The notes under the pieces: generated by a model
Told to the model about the DNA's origin: nothing
What the model saw: only the letters and a program-made list of their open reading frames with translations
Database searches by the model: none
Translations under genes and position numbers: made by a program
NCBI GenBank assembly: GCA_033557685.1
Contig: JAWQRN010000086.1
Coordinates: forward strand, 1 to 40,107
Source: Sperchopsis tessellata
Lineage: Eukaryota; Arthropoda; Insecta; Coleoptera; Hydrophilidae
Length of the DNA: 40,107 nucleotides
Direction of reading: 5' to 3'
Shown: one piece after another, positions 20,167 through 28,657 of the stretch
Numbering within the stretch: the first letter of the stretch is position 1
How the letters are laid out: the number at the start of each line of letters is the position of its first letter

Positions 20167-20660
20167 TTGTCAGACTTTAGAGATTGTATGGACAATTAAG
20201 TGTTGATTCAGAAGATAATTTGAACCAAAATAAAAATATATTATTAAAAGAAAATATTCAAATAATATAATAAAAAGTGTAAATTCACAGATTACATGAA
20301 AGTAAATAATTACTCAAATTAATTACTGATATTTTCTGATTTTTATTAAATGTTTGTATCACAATTTTATTGGCAAAATAGCCACTTGGCAAAAATGATG
20401 TATGTAGGTTTGCAGTTATCTTATCTGTGATTTGGAATCTATGTGGTGGCCAGCAGTACTGGGAGTTTTACCTGTGACTTATGGCATTTAGAAGTGAAAA
20501 GTAAATTAAAGAGCCTAAAGAAAATTACAAAACCAGTTAATTTAGTATATGTAACATACTTGCATGCTTCCAAATCGGCCAATTGCTCCACCAGTCTATC
20601 CAGTTGATCATGTAAGTTTTCTTTTAGTTTTTCTGTCTCAGCTTTTCCATACGTGTTCAT
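12398..20660 (-). CDS. LZIC: LZIC, leucine zipper and ICAT domain protein; complete four-exon gene (174 aa)
   Basis: Joining 20660-20560, 18107-17972, 13902-13747 and 12529-12398 gives one open frame of 174 codons plus TGA, with every intron GT-AG. The N-terminal coiled coil (residues 1-80) contains AETEKLKENLHDQLDRLVEQ and the conserved EEETK-like stretch FEETKEDTMEQLQELNDSL. The ICAT-like domain has the family signature AISQAFKTPEVIRLF (residues 84-98) and EILTALRQLGEQL near residue 133. The human protein is about 190 residues, so this one is close to full length; its tail is shorter and acidic. The ICAT domain is known from the inhibitor of beta-catenin and TCF, and LZIC has been linked to Wnt signalling in fish. 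The introns hold only transposon debris, mostly in antisense. The protein looks intact. Confidence 0.95.
12840..13252. mobile_element. 413-bp MITE with pogo/Tigger-like ends, in LZIC intron 3
   Basis: The left end CAGGTAACCCCCATTTATTG and the reverse complement of the right end, CAGGTAACTCTCATTTAATG, match at 17 of 20 positions. Both are bordered by TA (12838-12839 and 13253-13254), the duplicated target of pogo/Tc1 elements. There is no coding capacity. Confidence 0.85.
13327..13366 (-). ncRNA. Hammerhead-ribozyme-like motif (variant core), repeat family 2
   Basis: Read on the minus strand: stem I base GC, core UUGAGAA, an extra U, stem II GACC/GGTC around a six-base loop, then GAA, a tiny stem III AC-CG-GT, and C before GC. 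This matches the hammerhead layout CUGANGA / GAA / UH, except U for C3, A for G8 and one extra base before stem II. The GGTCGAAACCGGTCGC block is a repeat motif I have met in other animal genomes. Activity is unproven. Confidence 0.35.
13355..13672 (+). repeat. Two tandem copies of a 159-bp unit
   Basis: CATTCTCAAGCTTTTGAGTC starts at 13355 and again at 13514, followed by nearly identical sequence up to ATTATACATTTTTACCA. The first copy joins directly to the ribozyme-like motif; the second lacks it. Confidence 0.92.
13747..13902 (-). CDS. LZIC: LZIC exon 3 (core ICAT signature)
   Basis: Acceptor ttatctttcag|GCG, 52 whole codons, donor AAAAG|GTAAGC. It carries ATQVAISQAFKTPEVIRLFG, the most conserved block of the family, then a charged, less conserved stretch. 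Confidence 0.95.
13903..14610. other. LZIC intron 2, proximal part, nothing recognised
   Basis: AT-rich intron sequence. Short open frames on the minus strand here have no acceptor or donor and no recognisable motifs. Confidence 0.5.
14615..15425 (+). pseudogene. LINE reverse transcriptase fragment (5' part of an interrupted copy)
   Basis: Antisense to LZIC in intron 2. It reads KKAFDRVKLKDVVTIIQENN (14625), NGIRQGDSLSPVIFNTIMGK (14785), CYADDTVLLADSEDNLQKLL (14905, YADD intact), MTFAYLGVEISSDRNNYNEV (15100), RTESKIKIYKTMVRPVMTYA, then MNILREILEKTRR and ERIITEDVRNECGVIDA in a shifted frame. The endonuclease is missing. Its C-terminal tail continues at 16262 after a second LINE. Confidence 0.85.
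15440..16255 (+). pseudogene. Jockey-like LINE RT fragment inserted in the preceding LINE
   Basis: Begins with SYGVPQGSVLGPILYNIYIN (15460-15520), a different RT from the flanking one. Later come NQWLQNNLLKINTKK, IYNAHILSHIHYQINTWGGT, AIKAIKNLNRTPTQQLYQTE (15800-15860) and a tail QPEEIKSIMLSLIKKALNQQ near 16080-16140, with stops and shifts. The palm Asp region is deleted. The 3' boundary near 16255 is set by the return of the outer LINE. Confidence 0.8.
16262..16430 (+). pseudogene. C-terminal tail of the interrupted LINE
   Basis: Reads RRPKRNHDHVQRADSNRLIR then GKVDPGRPQKSWLDSW. This is the WxxHV-RM ... GRPxKxWxDS tail expected right after the GVIDA segment that ends near 15420. The two parts together show that the jockey-like copy landed inside this element. 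Confidence 0.7.
16431..16955. other. LZIC intron 2 spacer
   Basis: No feature that I can support. A purine-rich run (16465-16495) is probably a decayed LINE tail. Confidence 0.45.
16960..17900 (+). pseudogene. Third LINE fragment in LZIC intron 2 (jockey-like RT)
   Basis: Pieces in order: ARDLMSSYFSNKIQQ (16968), GTPQRSILGPLLFIIYMNDL (17045-17110, a GxPQGSxLGPxLF box with Arg for Gly), TTLYAADIMLSVEAKSYDKM (YADD decayed to YAAD), AQEWFTTNKLILNES, FGVRINSRLSWKFQ (17320), and near the end VTKNSQIRMKLYNKLPLEWR, IKTSHQLKQHITNMLIYNIY and a stop near 17815. The end fits the normal 3' end of such an ORF. It is inactive. Confidence 0.85.
17972..18107 (-). CDS. LZIC: LZIC exon 2
   Basis: Acceptor ttatttttag|A (AG at 18109-18108), 136 nt, donor ATG|GTAAGG. 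The first base completes the Lys codon started in exon 1. It reads DSMDDKEFEETKEDTMEQLQ and ends ISLVSELGAMQM, as in other LZIC proteins. Confidence 0.95.
18110..18873. other. LZIC intron 1, distal part, nothing recognised
   Basis: AT-rich intron sequence up to the LTR. No exon or repeat is seen. Confidence 0.5.
18874..19179 (+). mobile_element. Putative 5' LTR (306 bp)
   Basis: Starts TGTGGCGTACTATTTAG, ends AATCCAGTCCCTTACA, so it has TG...CA termini, and is followed two bases later by a tRNA-complementary primer site. It contains a short (TA)n run (19097-19112) and an 11-bp perfect hairpin (19006-19032). No matching 3' LTR lies in the window, so the left boundary rests on the TG/CA rule alone. 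Confidence 0.6.
19006..19032. repeat. Perfect 11-bp inverted repeat inside the LTR
   Basis: ACAACAAACAG, loop GATAG, then CTGTTTGTTGT. It lies in the middle of the LTR and could fold in RNA. Confidence 0.9.
19182..19208 (+). promoter_or_regulatory. Primer-binding site complementary to a tRNA-Leu 3' part
   Basis: The complement of TCAGAAGTGGGATTCGAACC and the bases after it is the T arm and acceptor strand of a metazoan tRNA-Leu (GGCGTGGGTTCGAATCCCAC and on). The match runs about 27 nt but does not include the terminal TGGTG, so pairing would start inside the tRNA rather than at its CCA end. Confidence 0.6.
19230..19497 (+). pseudogene. LTR-retrotransposon gag fragment with CCHC zinc knuckle
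   Basis: An open frame reads RCYNCGKAGHLSTTYKQPKI, a CX2CX4HX4C knuckle whose last Cys has become Tyr. A second half-knuckle CLKCGEAST has lost its GH and final Cys. The stretch VQQKPVPAYRVPVEI fits the spacer before the protease in Ty3/gypsy-type gag proteins. Only about 20 bases separate it from the primer site, so most of gag is deleted, and no protease or RT follows. Instead the frame meets the tyrosine-rich fragment. It is inactive. Confidence 0.7.
19551..20089 (+). pseudogene. Tyrosine-motif-rich coding fragment of an unidentified host protein
   Basis: One frame, interrupted only by TAA at 19796 and a one-base loss near 19960, gives about 180 residues. It is Ser/Pro-rich and carries eight spaced Tyr motifs: DDLYEPA, PELYVN, DDMYAKV, SKYVIM, NVYTET, RNYETL, LGYERL and EPGYA. 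Acidic residues before and hydrophobic residues after many of them are typical of phosphotyrosine docking sites for SH2 proteins, as in cytoplasmic tails and adaptor scaffolds. I cannot name the protein. The left edge (cctccgtcag|TGG) looks like an acceptor and the right edge (GCAG|GTTATT) like a weak donor. It lies antisense in LZIC intron 1, right after retroviral-type gag. The two lesions suggest a pseudogene or captured fragment. Confidence 0.6.
20095..20162. repeat. (TA)n microsatellite, about 68 bp
   Basis: Uninterrupted TA dinucleotides. It truncates the tyrosine-rich fragment. Confidence 0.98.
20560..20660 (-). CDS. LZIC: LZIC exon 1 (start codon)
   Basis: It encodes residues 1-33, starting at ATG 20660-20658 and ending two bases into codon 34 (TGC AA|GTATGT). 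The start MNTYGKAETEKLKENL aligns with the family N-terminus, and the acagttacaATG-like context is AT-rich as usual in insects. The 5' UTR continues upstream. Confidence 0.93.
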
Positions 20661-21175
20661 TGTAACTTTCTTGCGTATCGGAAAATTCGGAATTTTTCAG
20701 AAAAATAAGGTTAGATTAGATCATTTGTTTTTGACTTAAAGTGTACAGGTCTGTACTGGTGAATTAAGTTACCCCACAAACATTTGAGGCCTCTTTAACA
20801 TGGACATTTATAGAACTTAATGCATGTCGTCCTGAGCAGAAGCTTATCGCAACTTAATACAAACGATTCGAGTCCATCAATTTGCAGCATTATAACCTAT
20901 TAGAAGGGAATATCAAAATATTTTTTTTTTTAGCTTAACTTTGATTATAAAGGTATATTCTCGTTGCATACATTTTCTACTTTCTCAATGAAAAGTGCAC
21001 ATTCTGCTGTCGTTATTTGGGTGCAGCCCACTTGGTTGTTCTCGTTTCAAGTGCAGGGTGTATAATGCGAAATTAATACACTTTATACCCTCGATATAGA
21101 ACGACTGTAGTTGGGCGTATCCTAAGAAAATGTCAACAAACAACATAAATGATAATTCAGTAAGTAGAATTTCAC
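20661..21175. other. LZIC 5' flank
   Basis: This should hold the LZIC 5' UTR and promoter. I see no clear TATA box or initiator. The fold-back arm begins about 500 bases upstream of the start codon. Confidence 0.45.
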
Positions 21176-21397
21176 AGCAGTAAATATCTTCAGATTTTAC
21201 GGGATATAACCTTGTGTTGGCTTTTATTTTTGCCGACGCTTCGTCCATCGTTGCAGGGGACATTATCAAGACAAGTAGCTCTTAAAAGTGCTAATTATAG
21301 ATTGCCATCTAGCTCTGAAAAGTGCTAGGTGTAGGTGCCGACTAGCTCTAAAAAATGTTAAGAATATAATGAGATATAGCCATCACAAGTGCTAGTC
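21176..21397 (+). mobile_element. Fold-back family, single left arm
   Basis: Runs from AAATATCTTCAGATTTTACG through GCCGACGCTTCGTCC and GGGGACATTATCAAGACAAG, then the 34-bp subrepeats (AGCTCTTAAAAGTGCTA, AGCTCTGAAAAGTGCTA, AGCTCTAAAAAATGTTA) to CACAAGTGCTAGTC. The opposite arm is missing, so only half of the element is here. Confidence 0.85.
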
Positions 21398-24232
21398 GAA
21401 GTATACAGTTTTATTCTAATATTTGTTATTAACAGTTTCCGTGGACGCTTTACTCTCCAAAATAGTTTTTAAGTTTCGAATTGTATTTGTAATCTTAGTG
21501 ATGTACCCAAGTTTCAACCACGGTAAATAATTCGGGATAAAAGTTCCGTCAAATTTCCTTGACAAATTTCTCCGAATTTCTGTACAGTTTTTGCTCATGT
21601 GTCAACAATCCAGGAACACATACACTTTTTTCATGCTCACTTCGTAATGCAATTATTTCAGAACATTTATTTTCGATAAACTTAAATTTTTAACAATAAC
21701 AGAAATCTTCAAATGAGAATCTTCAATCTATCATCTACCCAATCGAACGAATTAAAACTAATATTTCACTTGAAAAGTAGATTTTGTATATTCCCCATAT
21801 ATAGCATCCATCTTTCATGAATGTTTTTTGGTCCAATGTCTTCTTTGTAAGGAACTTTATTACGGTGCGATTTTCAAGATTAATTTCAATACGTCAAATC
21901 CTCATAAACCGTACAACTTGACATTTTTTTCTAAATGTCATAGCCATAGGTATTTTTAATTGACTTATTTTTTATATTGCTGCTTCTTTGGTTCATTTGA
22001 ATATAAATATCATATGAGAACAACTACGAATTTTACATTTTCTAGATAAGATAATTCTAGATAATTTCGTCATAAAATTAAGCACTCGCCTTCATAGTTA
22101 GCTTTTAAACTCAAACTAGTTTGGAAAATATTATGATATAAACAGAACAGTCGTAACTGTAGAAATATTTGAAGGCACGCTACGAATGTCTTGCTGTATC
22201 ACCTTGAAATTTGCTTTTGTAATCGTAGATGAAATATTGTTAGCTAGTTGATCATCTATACTTCCACTTTATTCACTGGCGATTCCTTTTATAAGAATAA
22301 TTTATTAGTAACCCTTGAATGGCACAAAGCTATGATAGAGCTATTGAGTCTCTAATTTTTCAAATGTTTCACGATCCATACTTTAAGGATAACTGGTATA
22401 GGAGGAGCTATGAGAGGGTTTTGTCTCCAATAACTATTACAATAGGGAATTAGTAGGTATGAATAAAATTGTCCAAATAGTTTTCGTCTGCAGTTTTTCT
22501 AGGGACACCTTTTTGCATGTTCCATAATTTTTGACCGGGTACCTTTAAAGATTATTAGTTTTAATATAGGTAAAAAAATACGTATCACACATATATTAGA
22601 CCGTACTAATGTTTGAAGTTTATTTTATTTCTTCACTATTACAACTGAGGGTAATGAAATTTTCCAAGGTATTATAAAGACTTTTTGGCTCCCAGTGTTC
22701 TACTTGTCTTTTTTGCTGACGCCCCTACTGTTATTGTAAAGTACGGTTCTGAATAGGGACCATCTCCCAGCAAGCATTTATTGCCCTTTGGTTCTCCTGT
22801 TATATAAAGATACCAACATATTTCGCTTACCCTACATTGCATCAGCAGCTACTATGATTTTCGCGATTCGTTAAATTTTCACTTTTAGTTTATGAAATGT
22901 CCGCTAGTTGTGCGATAGTAGCAACGTGAATTCCGCGTGTCATTTTTATAAATTGATAATTTTTATTTAGATTAATATAAAGTGTCATTGTAATTGTGAA
23001 ACTGAACAGAGACCGCAAAGTGTAAAACCTTTACACGGTGTGTAACTACCCAGTTTGGGTTGTGTTTATACACGAATTATAAAACATGTTTTTGGGTTAA
23101 CATTCCGCCATCTTGGAACGTATCTTAACCTTTGATTAGGTAGGGTTCAAAGTGGTTATACTTTTGTTGGTTAGTTGAAATCTCCAATCATCTATATTGT
23201 AATAACTATCAACAAGAACGAAATGCAATGAGAGACATGAATAACTTTATTACAAGTGTTGTGCCGTGTTTATGTTGAACATATGTATAGACGAAAACGG
23301 GATCTGTGGCGGCTGCTGTGAGGGTCCAAGTACCCGAGGATAGAGATGAGCAGCAATCAAAAGCAGGCGCCCGCTGTGGTGCCCCAAACTCAGGCTCGCT
23401 ACCCCCCAGGATCGTATCCTTTTTTGTCAACTGTTACGCCCATCTGTCAACTAAGTATGAACTGTCAAATGGTTCATATCCATTTATAATATTTAATTCA
23501 TTTTATAAAATAAGCGCGTACAGTTAAAAATTAATTTTTAAAGTGAAAACTATCATTGATAAAAAAAACCGAGCAAGTTAATTCGATTGGAATACGAGCT
23601 GTTAGGACAGTTCCTTATTATACTGTGTCAAGTGGTGGATAACTTTCATTAGCCAGTACACATTCACCTGCTGCAGCAGCCTGTTGGCTGGCAAGTGATA
23701 GATCAAACATATGGTAGACACCAAAACTAATGTTTCTTATATTACAATGACCAGGTATGCATATTCTCTGGATTTATTTGCTTAAATAGATAATTTCTTG
23801 CTAGTAATTTTGCAAGGCATGGCACTCGTGCTTGTTTAAAAAAAGAGGTTATAATTATAAAACAAAAATTACATTTAGGAGGGTTAGCAGTTGGGCTTAT
23901 TTCTAATTGAATAGATATTTAGGCCCATGACATTTATTAATTACATAAGACAGTTCGCGGGTTCGTATGCCACACACACAATTTTTTGTCAGGTAAGAAT
24001 GGATGAATGTTTTTTGTATGAATAGTACTTGCATTATTATCACATGTCACATTCTTGCTTTCTCTGATTTCCACGCGTCTCTCTCTAATTATTTATCCTC
24101 TGGATGATTATTGATGATCACCAAGGACAAGCATGTGACTGTGAGATTTATTGAAGGGTTTTTAAAATTCTGTGAAATGCAACATTTATAACTTTACTTT
24201 GAAATGTAACAAGTTGACGCTAAAGAGTAAGA
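21398..24232. other. Long stretch without recognisable genes
   Basis: AT-rich. A more GC-rich patch (23300-23420) is open on both strands but shows no motif that I recognise. A small palindrome GTGTAAA/TTTACAC is at 23020-23036, and three TGTCAA-type words cluster at 23425-23475. I see no splice-bounded exon. Confidence 0.4.
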
Positions 24233-24241
24233 CGCATGCGC
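24233..24241. promoter_or_regulatory. NRF1-like site in a CpG-richer 5' region
   Basis: CGCATGCGC matches the core of the NRF1/Ewg palindrome. It lies about 630 bases upstream of the predicted start at 24865, in a locally CpG-richer stretch that also holds CTTATCGATTTTTATCG (24465-24481), a DRE-like word. This suggests a promoter for the gene starting at 24865. Confidence 0.3.
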
Positions 24242-24864
24242 GATTAATCTGGCGGCCAAATCAGTAACCAAACTGTACAGTCGATACAATGGCGTTGTCG
24301 TTAAATACATTTTTTTGACTTAAATAAATTCAAGATAATCCGTACATTAATTTTAAACAATTACTTTTTAAGGATTGCATAAACGTTATATATTCCGGAT
24401 ACGTAAAATTAAGTTTCGCGGAAAATGTGATATATGGTAGTGCCAGCAAATTTGTAAAACGCCCTTATCGATTTTTATCGTTTGGTGCAGCAAGACGTGC
24501 TCGGCATGTTCTAGTTCTAGAGAATCGTTTTCGTGGTCAAGTAAAATCATTATCAATCACCAAAAAGTGTTCCGGTAATCACCAAAGACCGTATTTTCTC
24601 ATGCTAGTGACACTGCATGAATTGTTCACATTTTGACAGTGTAGTTGTTGGAAATATCCTTGGAAAGAGGGTCCACAAAGGACGTAAAATGATGCGCGCA
24701 AATAATTTCTCTAATAGTAAAAATTTAAGATCATATAGAACTAAAATTTACTCGGTTAACACCATAATTTTACAAAGTTTTTGATACGACTTTTTTTAAT
24801 TATTGAATGCCACATTTCGCCGATGTGTAATCTTTTGGAGTTGTAAAGAAGAAAATTGATCAAA

Positions 24865-24952
24865 ATGGCTAGATATGGTCCCGGGAAACAGGAGGGTTTG
24901 TGTTTTCTGCCCCCGCCACCTACCCATCATTACAGGATGATGCCGCCACAAA
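24865..24952 (+). CDS. Predicted first coding exon of an unidentified gene
   Basis: ATG in a good insect context (gatcaaaATGG) opens 29 codons reading MARYGPGKQEGLCFLPPPPT then HHYRMMPPQ, and ends one base into a codon at a consensus donor CAAA|GTAAGTT. It is much more GC-rich than its surroundings (Pro run CCCCCGCCACC). The exon is short and I do not recognise the protein. A downstream exon must begin in phase 1; one candidate is at 30600-30636, and another acceptor with the same phase is at about 25125. The NRF1-like and DRE-like words upstream support a promoter. Confidence 0.55.
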
Positions 24953-25684
24953 GTAAGTTCCTTAAAACCCACATTTACTTTATTACATTAGCTGATTTTT
25001 ATTAGGCTTAATTTCGTTCAATGCTTTTTCATGCGCACGTGGTTGTTGCGTTGATTGCATTGAAGACATTGAAGGGCATGTTTTGTCTGATATCTATGCC
25101 CTTTTTATGTTTTTTTCTTCAGCTAGACACCTAAGATGCACAACGACCCCACGCCAGTGGCGTAACCAGGGATGAAAGCACCCGCCGCAAATACTGCGAA
25201 TGAAACCCCTCTGTTTGAGGGTGTTGATCCGGATATTGGACTTTCCCAAGTAAGGTTCAAACGGATGCTAGTATTGGTTCTTCAATCATTTGGAGAAATA
25301 CTACAGTGCACCAATTTTTAAACATAAACACCCCAACATACATTAATAACTTTTTTAAGAAATTACGAGCTTATTCATTAATTATTTTATCGTTAAATAA
25401 GTAAGAATTAAGTAATCCATGTTATTTTAATAAATCATGGTTTCAAGTTTTTTATACTCAAGAAAGAAAATATAAAATCATTTACATAATGAGTGGTTTT
25501 GTACTAATAAATTATACAGAACTTAAACCAGTCATTATTAACCTCAAATCTTAGCATTGTGGTGAGTTGTCAAAATCACGTGAAACTCTTAATAGTCTTT
25601 TGTGTTGTCTATGGACTCGTTAAACTTCTGGAATTTTAGATCTTGGAATATAATGTTGATTCTAAATAAATTGTTTAATTATTA

Positions 25685-25790
25685 TCTTCAGGTTTTCTCG
25701 GGAGATAACTGAGTGTTAGTTTTTCTTGCCGATGTTTTGTCCTCTGTTACAGGGGACATTATCAAGACAAGTAGCTCTCAAAAGTGCTAT
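25685..25790 (+). mobile_element. Fold-back family, truncated left arm
   Basis: CTTCAGGTTTTCTCGGGAGA through GCCGATGTTTTGTCC and GGGGACATTATCAAGACAAG to AGCTCTCAAAAGTGCTA. It stops after the first subrepeat. Confidence 0.85.
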
Positions 25791-26035
25791 ATCTTCAGAA
25801 TTTTTAATTACTGTTTAACGCCTGAATATTTAAGTAGCATTATTTTTAGGAAATAATATTTCACGCTAAGTTTACACTTGTACGGTGGTCCCCGTTATCT
25901 TGCTTCAAAGTTTGAAAATGTGTGCTTTTGTGTGGAAACATTAAGAGGCTTTTTTAAGTACCGAAATTTAATTCACTGGTGCAAAGGACCTTAATATGAG
26001 TTTCTAAATATTTGTTTTATGATAAAGATGTATGG

Positions 26036-26330
26036 TCGGTTTTTCGGGAGATAACCGTGTGTTTGCTTTTCTTTTCGTCGACCATTCGTCCATCGTTGCA
26101 CGGGACATTATCAAGATATGTAGCGTTAGATGCTAAGTATAAACTGCCGCGTACCTCTTAAAAGTGCAATGTGTGAGTACCGACTAGCTCTAAGAAGTGA
26201 TAAGTATAGCTCTATATGTCTTGATAATGTCCCCTGCAGCGGTGGACGAAACGTCGTCAAAAAGATGAGCTAATTCGGTTGTTTCCCGGAAAACCAGAAT
26301 GTATCTACTGTGCACGTGGAAGTCTACTTC
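26036..26330. mobile_element. Fold-back family, two-armed copy
   Basis: The left arm (26036-26205) runs from CGGTTTTTCGGGAGATAACC through the subrepeats. The right arm (26211-26296) is the reverse complement of the outer part, from TGTCTTGATAATGTCCCC to CCCGGAAAACCAGAATG, then the outer flank ending GTGGAAGTCTAC. The loop is only a few bases. The right arm keeps the full ribozyme-like block; the left arm's is mutated. Confidence 0.85.
26217..26259 (+). ncRNA. Hammerhead-ribozyme-like motif (variant core), fold-back family copy
   Basis: TGTC (stem I), UUGAUAA (positions 3-9), an extra U, GTCC...GGAC (stem II, 26229-26247), GAA (26248-26250), ACGT (loopless stem III), C (26255, expected cleavage site), then GTCA (stem I partner with one mismatch; other copies have GGCA, which pairs fully). 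It differs from the catalytic consensus at C3 and G8 and by the extra base. It is the only fold-back copy in the window with this whole block intact. Confidence 0.35.
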
Positions 26331-26370
26331 TTACAAAAGTGAATGAACCGTCGTCTCTTTTTAGAACATG

Positions 26371-26400
26371 TGCACGGTTTACACCCGGAAATCATTCCTA
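26371..26400 (-). repeat. Internal relative of the window-end repeat
   Basis: TGCACGGTTTACACCCGGAA resembles ACACGGTTTCCACCCGGAAA at 10-29. It lies just outside the fold-back copy at 26036-26330, as the window-end copies seem to. Confidence 0.7.
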
Positions 26401-27127
26401 CCGATTGTAGAAGCCCATTTTATTTGCATTACTATCGAAAACTAGTCAATGCCGTAGTATAACCATGCAAAAAATTCAGCAAAATTCTACGTTCTTTTTT
26501 CCAGTTAATTTCTTAGATAGTAAAAAATATAGATATAGATTCCTAGATAGTGACTAAATTCACATTCGCTTTATTAACTGTGGTTACCTTATTTTGTTTA
26601 TTCATGAACTTTGACCAACAAATTATTAGATAATGTAAGAATGCGTTCAACTTTCTAAATCTTGAAAGATTTTCTGCAGTATCTCAAACCCATCTTTGCT
26701 TTTAATCACTAGGTATTTCCCACATGCAACTTAAACGTAGTGCTATTGTACTCTAGCGTCAATTTTCGAAAATAAAAAAAAATTCTAACTATATTTTTGG
26801 CATTTGCTGATAATTTCCTAATTCATTTATCTACCATATTGCGTCTCCCTAAAAGGCATGAGAAACACGAAATCAAAGACATCCAATTTAAGTTTTGTTT
26901 ACGTTTCGAGTGCAAATGGCGCAAATATCTACTTAACACCAATTGTCATTGCTACTTCTCTGGGAGAACGGTTCTGTTTTGGCCTTAAGATGTCATGAGT
27001 TAGAACTACGCCGAGTCGGTTTAGTACCTACCAGGCTAGTAAGCGACAACATTTCACGTAAAAGAGCCTAATGCTAGTTGGAATATTCGATGCGGAAAAA
27101 TTCCCAGGTGTGGTGTAGCCTGATCCT

Positions 27128-27168
27128 TATCGTCGGTGATTAGTTATAGCTCAAATAAGCCGACGATA
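27128..27168. repeat. Short inverted repeat, 9-bp arms
   Basis: TATCGTCGG and CCGACGATA, 23 bases apart. No known element end is recognised. Confidence 0.8.
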
Positions 27169-27875
27169 CATTAACAAATAATAATATAATCTTGGTACAC
27201 TCAATTTTCCTGCTTATAAACTTTATCTCAATTACTAAAAAACTAGATGGAGCAAAATTCCTAGGTGTGATAGCACAAGATCAGTGAAATAAGGTTTACA
27301 TTAAATACAATATATACAAAGTTTCAAAGAAAAGGGTGCTATCTATGAAAGCAAATACAAGTACAGTCAGCTTATTCCAACTAAACCGTATCCGCAGGAA
27401 AAAATCATTTTCCGTGGGAAATATTATTCAACACAATATTTTACTGCTTCAGATGCAAAAAGGTTTGCAGTAAGATGTTTTTAATGTTTCTGAATAACAG
27501 AAAGACGAACGGATCTAGATCACAGAAAGCTATAAGGTAGCCGCCTTAACTCTACCAACCTTATTCGCTTGGTAAAGCAGCCAGCAATTGTCCAGTAATA
27601 TTTTCGTTTGGCATTTTAAGCATATATGTTTCTATGACTAAATGAAACAGTTATTTTTTAATATACATTTTAACATTTGCTTTTGTTCATTGGTTGGTAG
27701 ACATCAGAAAAATACACCCTTCTAATATATTTTACTTAAATTAAGTTTTTTCAAAGAAATTGCCTTTGCTCGTGCTTATTATCAACGGGAAATGTGTGTT
27801 TATTGTAACTTCTTAAAATCTATTCTAGCTTTGAGCCCGTGAACGCAATTTTGCCATCCCATAGTTACGCCATTG

Positions 27876-28657
27876 TTGAGACGTCGATGATGTTCAACGA
27901 CTTCACGCCCGATAGTGTTTGGGTTCAGTATCCCCCTCGATTTTCCGTCTGGGTTATTTCCATTTGAAGTTGTTTTTTCCACCTACAGTCTACTACCCAT
28001 AACGTACGTCGCATTTTTATCCGTCGGTGTCAGTGTACGTTCTCAGTTATTTTGACGGACCAGTTTCTTTATCTGCGAATTCTAAAAACATTCTGAAGGT
28101 TGAAGTTTTTTACCTGCGCCAGTTCTGCGCTCTTTTAGAAACTACGAAAAATTACACTGCTGAAAATATTTTCTGTTTATCTAAGTTGGGATCAATACAC
28201 TTCATATCTTAGGTACATGCAATGTTTATGCTTTCGCGATAGTACCTTTAGGATGACATATTGGGGATTTTTACTGATACGGCATAAATTGTGGCATTGT
28301 CTTAAGGTGACATCTGTTATGTGTTAGGCTCACCCTGTTTGTAAGTGTAGTATCTTAATTTACAATCCGCGCGGTTTGTTTTGCCCTTCTATACAAGGAA
28401 ATAAATATGTCATGGTAAACAATTATCTGTTTGGTGTGTCGTCAAGTAATAATTGTATTAAATATGCTCACAAATAGCGTTAAAAAACAGGTTAAAATCT
28501 CCAATCTATATACGATAGTTTTTGTCGGTCCTTTTTTTACACTGTTTGGCATGAATTGGTTCGGCTCAATTTAGCAATGTTTCCACTAGGTGATTATCAC
28601 GCGTCTCTATATCACTTTCTTCATGTTAAAAACATAAAGCAAAACGTCATAACTCAC
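27876..28657. other. No supported feature
   Basis: One open frame on the + strand (28027-28212) has no motif and no splice context. The rest appears to be intron or intergenic sequence. Confidence 0.4.

Larger units (their letters stand above)
25155..27875. mobile_element. Possible DNA transposon bounded by CAGTGGCGTAAC ends
   Basis: The left end is CAGTGGCGTAACCAGGGATG (25155-25174). The reverse complement at the right (27855-27875) is CAATGGCGTAACTATGGGAT. Ends of the form CAGTGGCGTAxCxAGGG are common in animal DNA transposons. The interior has no readable transposase and contains fold-back copies. Flanks show no clear duplication, so the two ends may belong to different copies. Confidence 0.4.

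Noticed and set aside
20092..20199. Open frame with a long Tyr-Ile run
   Set aside because: It is translation of the (TA)n microsatellite.
23209..23527. Overlapping GC-rich open frames on both strands
   Set aside because: No recognisable motif, no splice sites, and both strands open; probably a fragment of a repeat.
23945..23970. B-box-like GGTTCGTATGCC suggesting a tRNA or SINE
   Set aside because: No A box at the right distance and no acceptor stem.
27240..27600. KFLGV-like words suggesting another LINE fragment
   Set aside because: Only one short match, broken by stops; too weak to call.
27800..27982. 60-codon minus-strand open frame
   Set aside because: It runs through the right CAATGGCGTAAC transposon end and has no domain; likely chance.
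28027..28212. 61-codon + strand open frame
   Set aside because: No motif and no splice context; composition like surrounding sequence.
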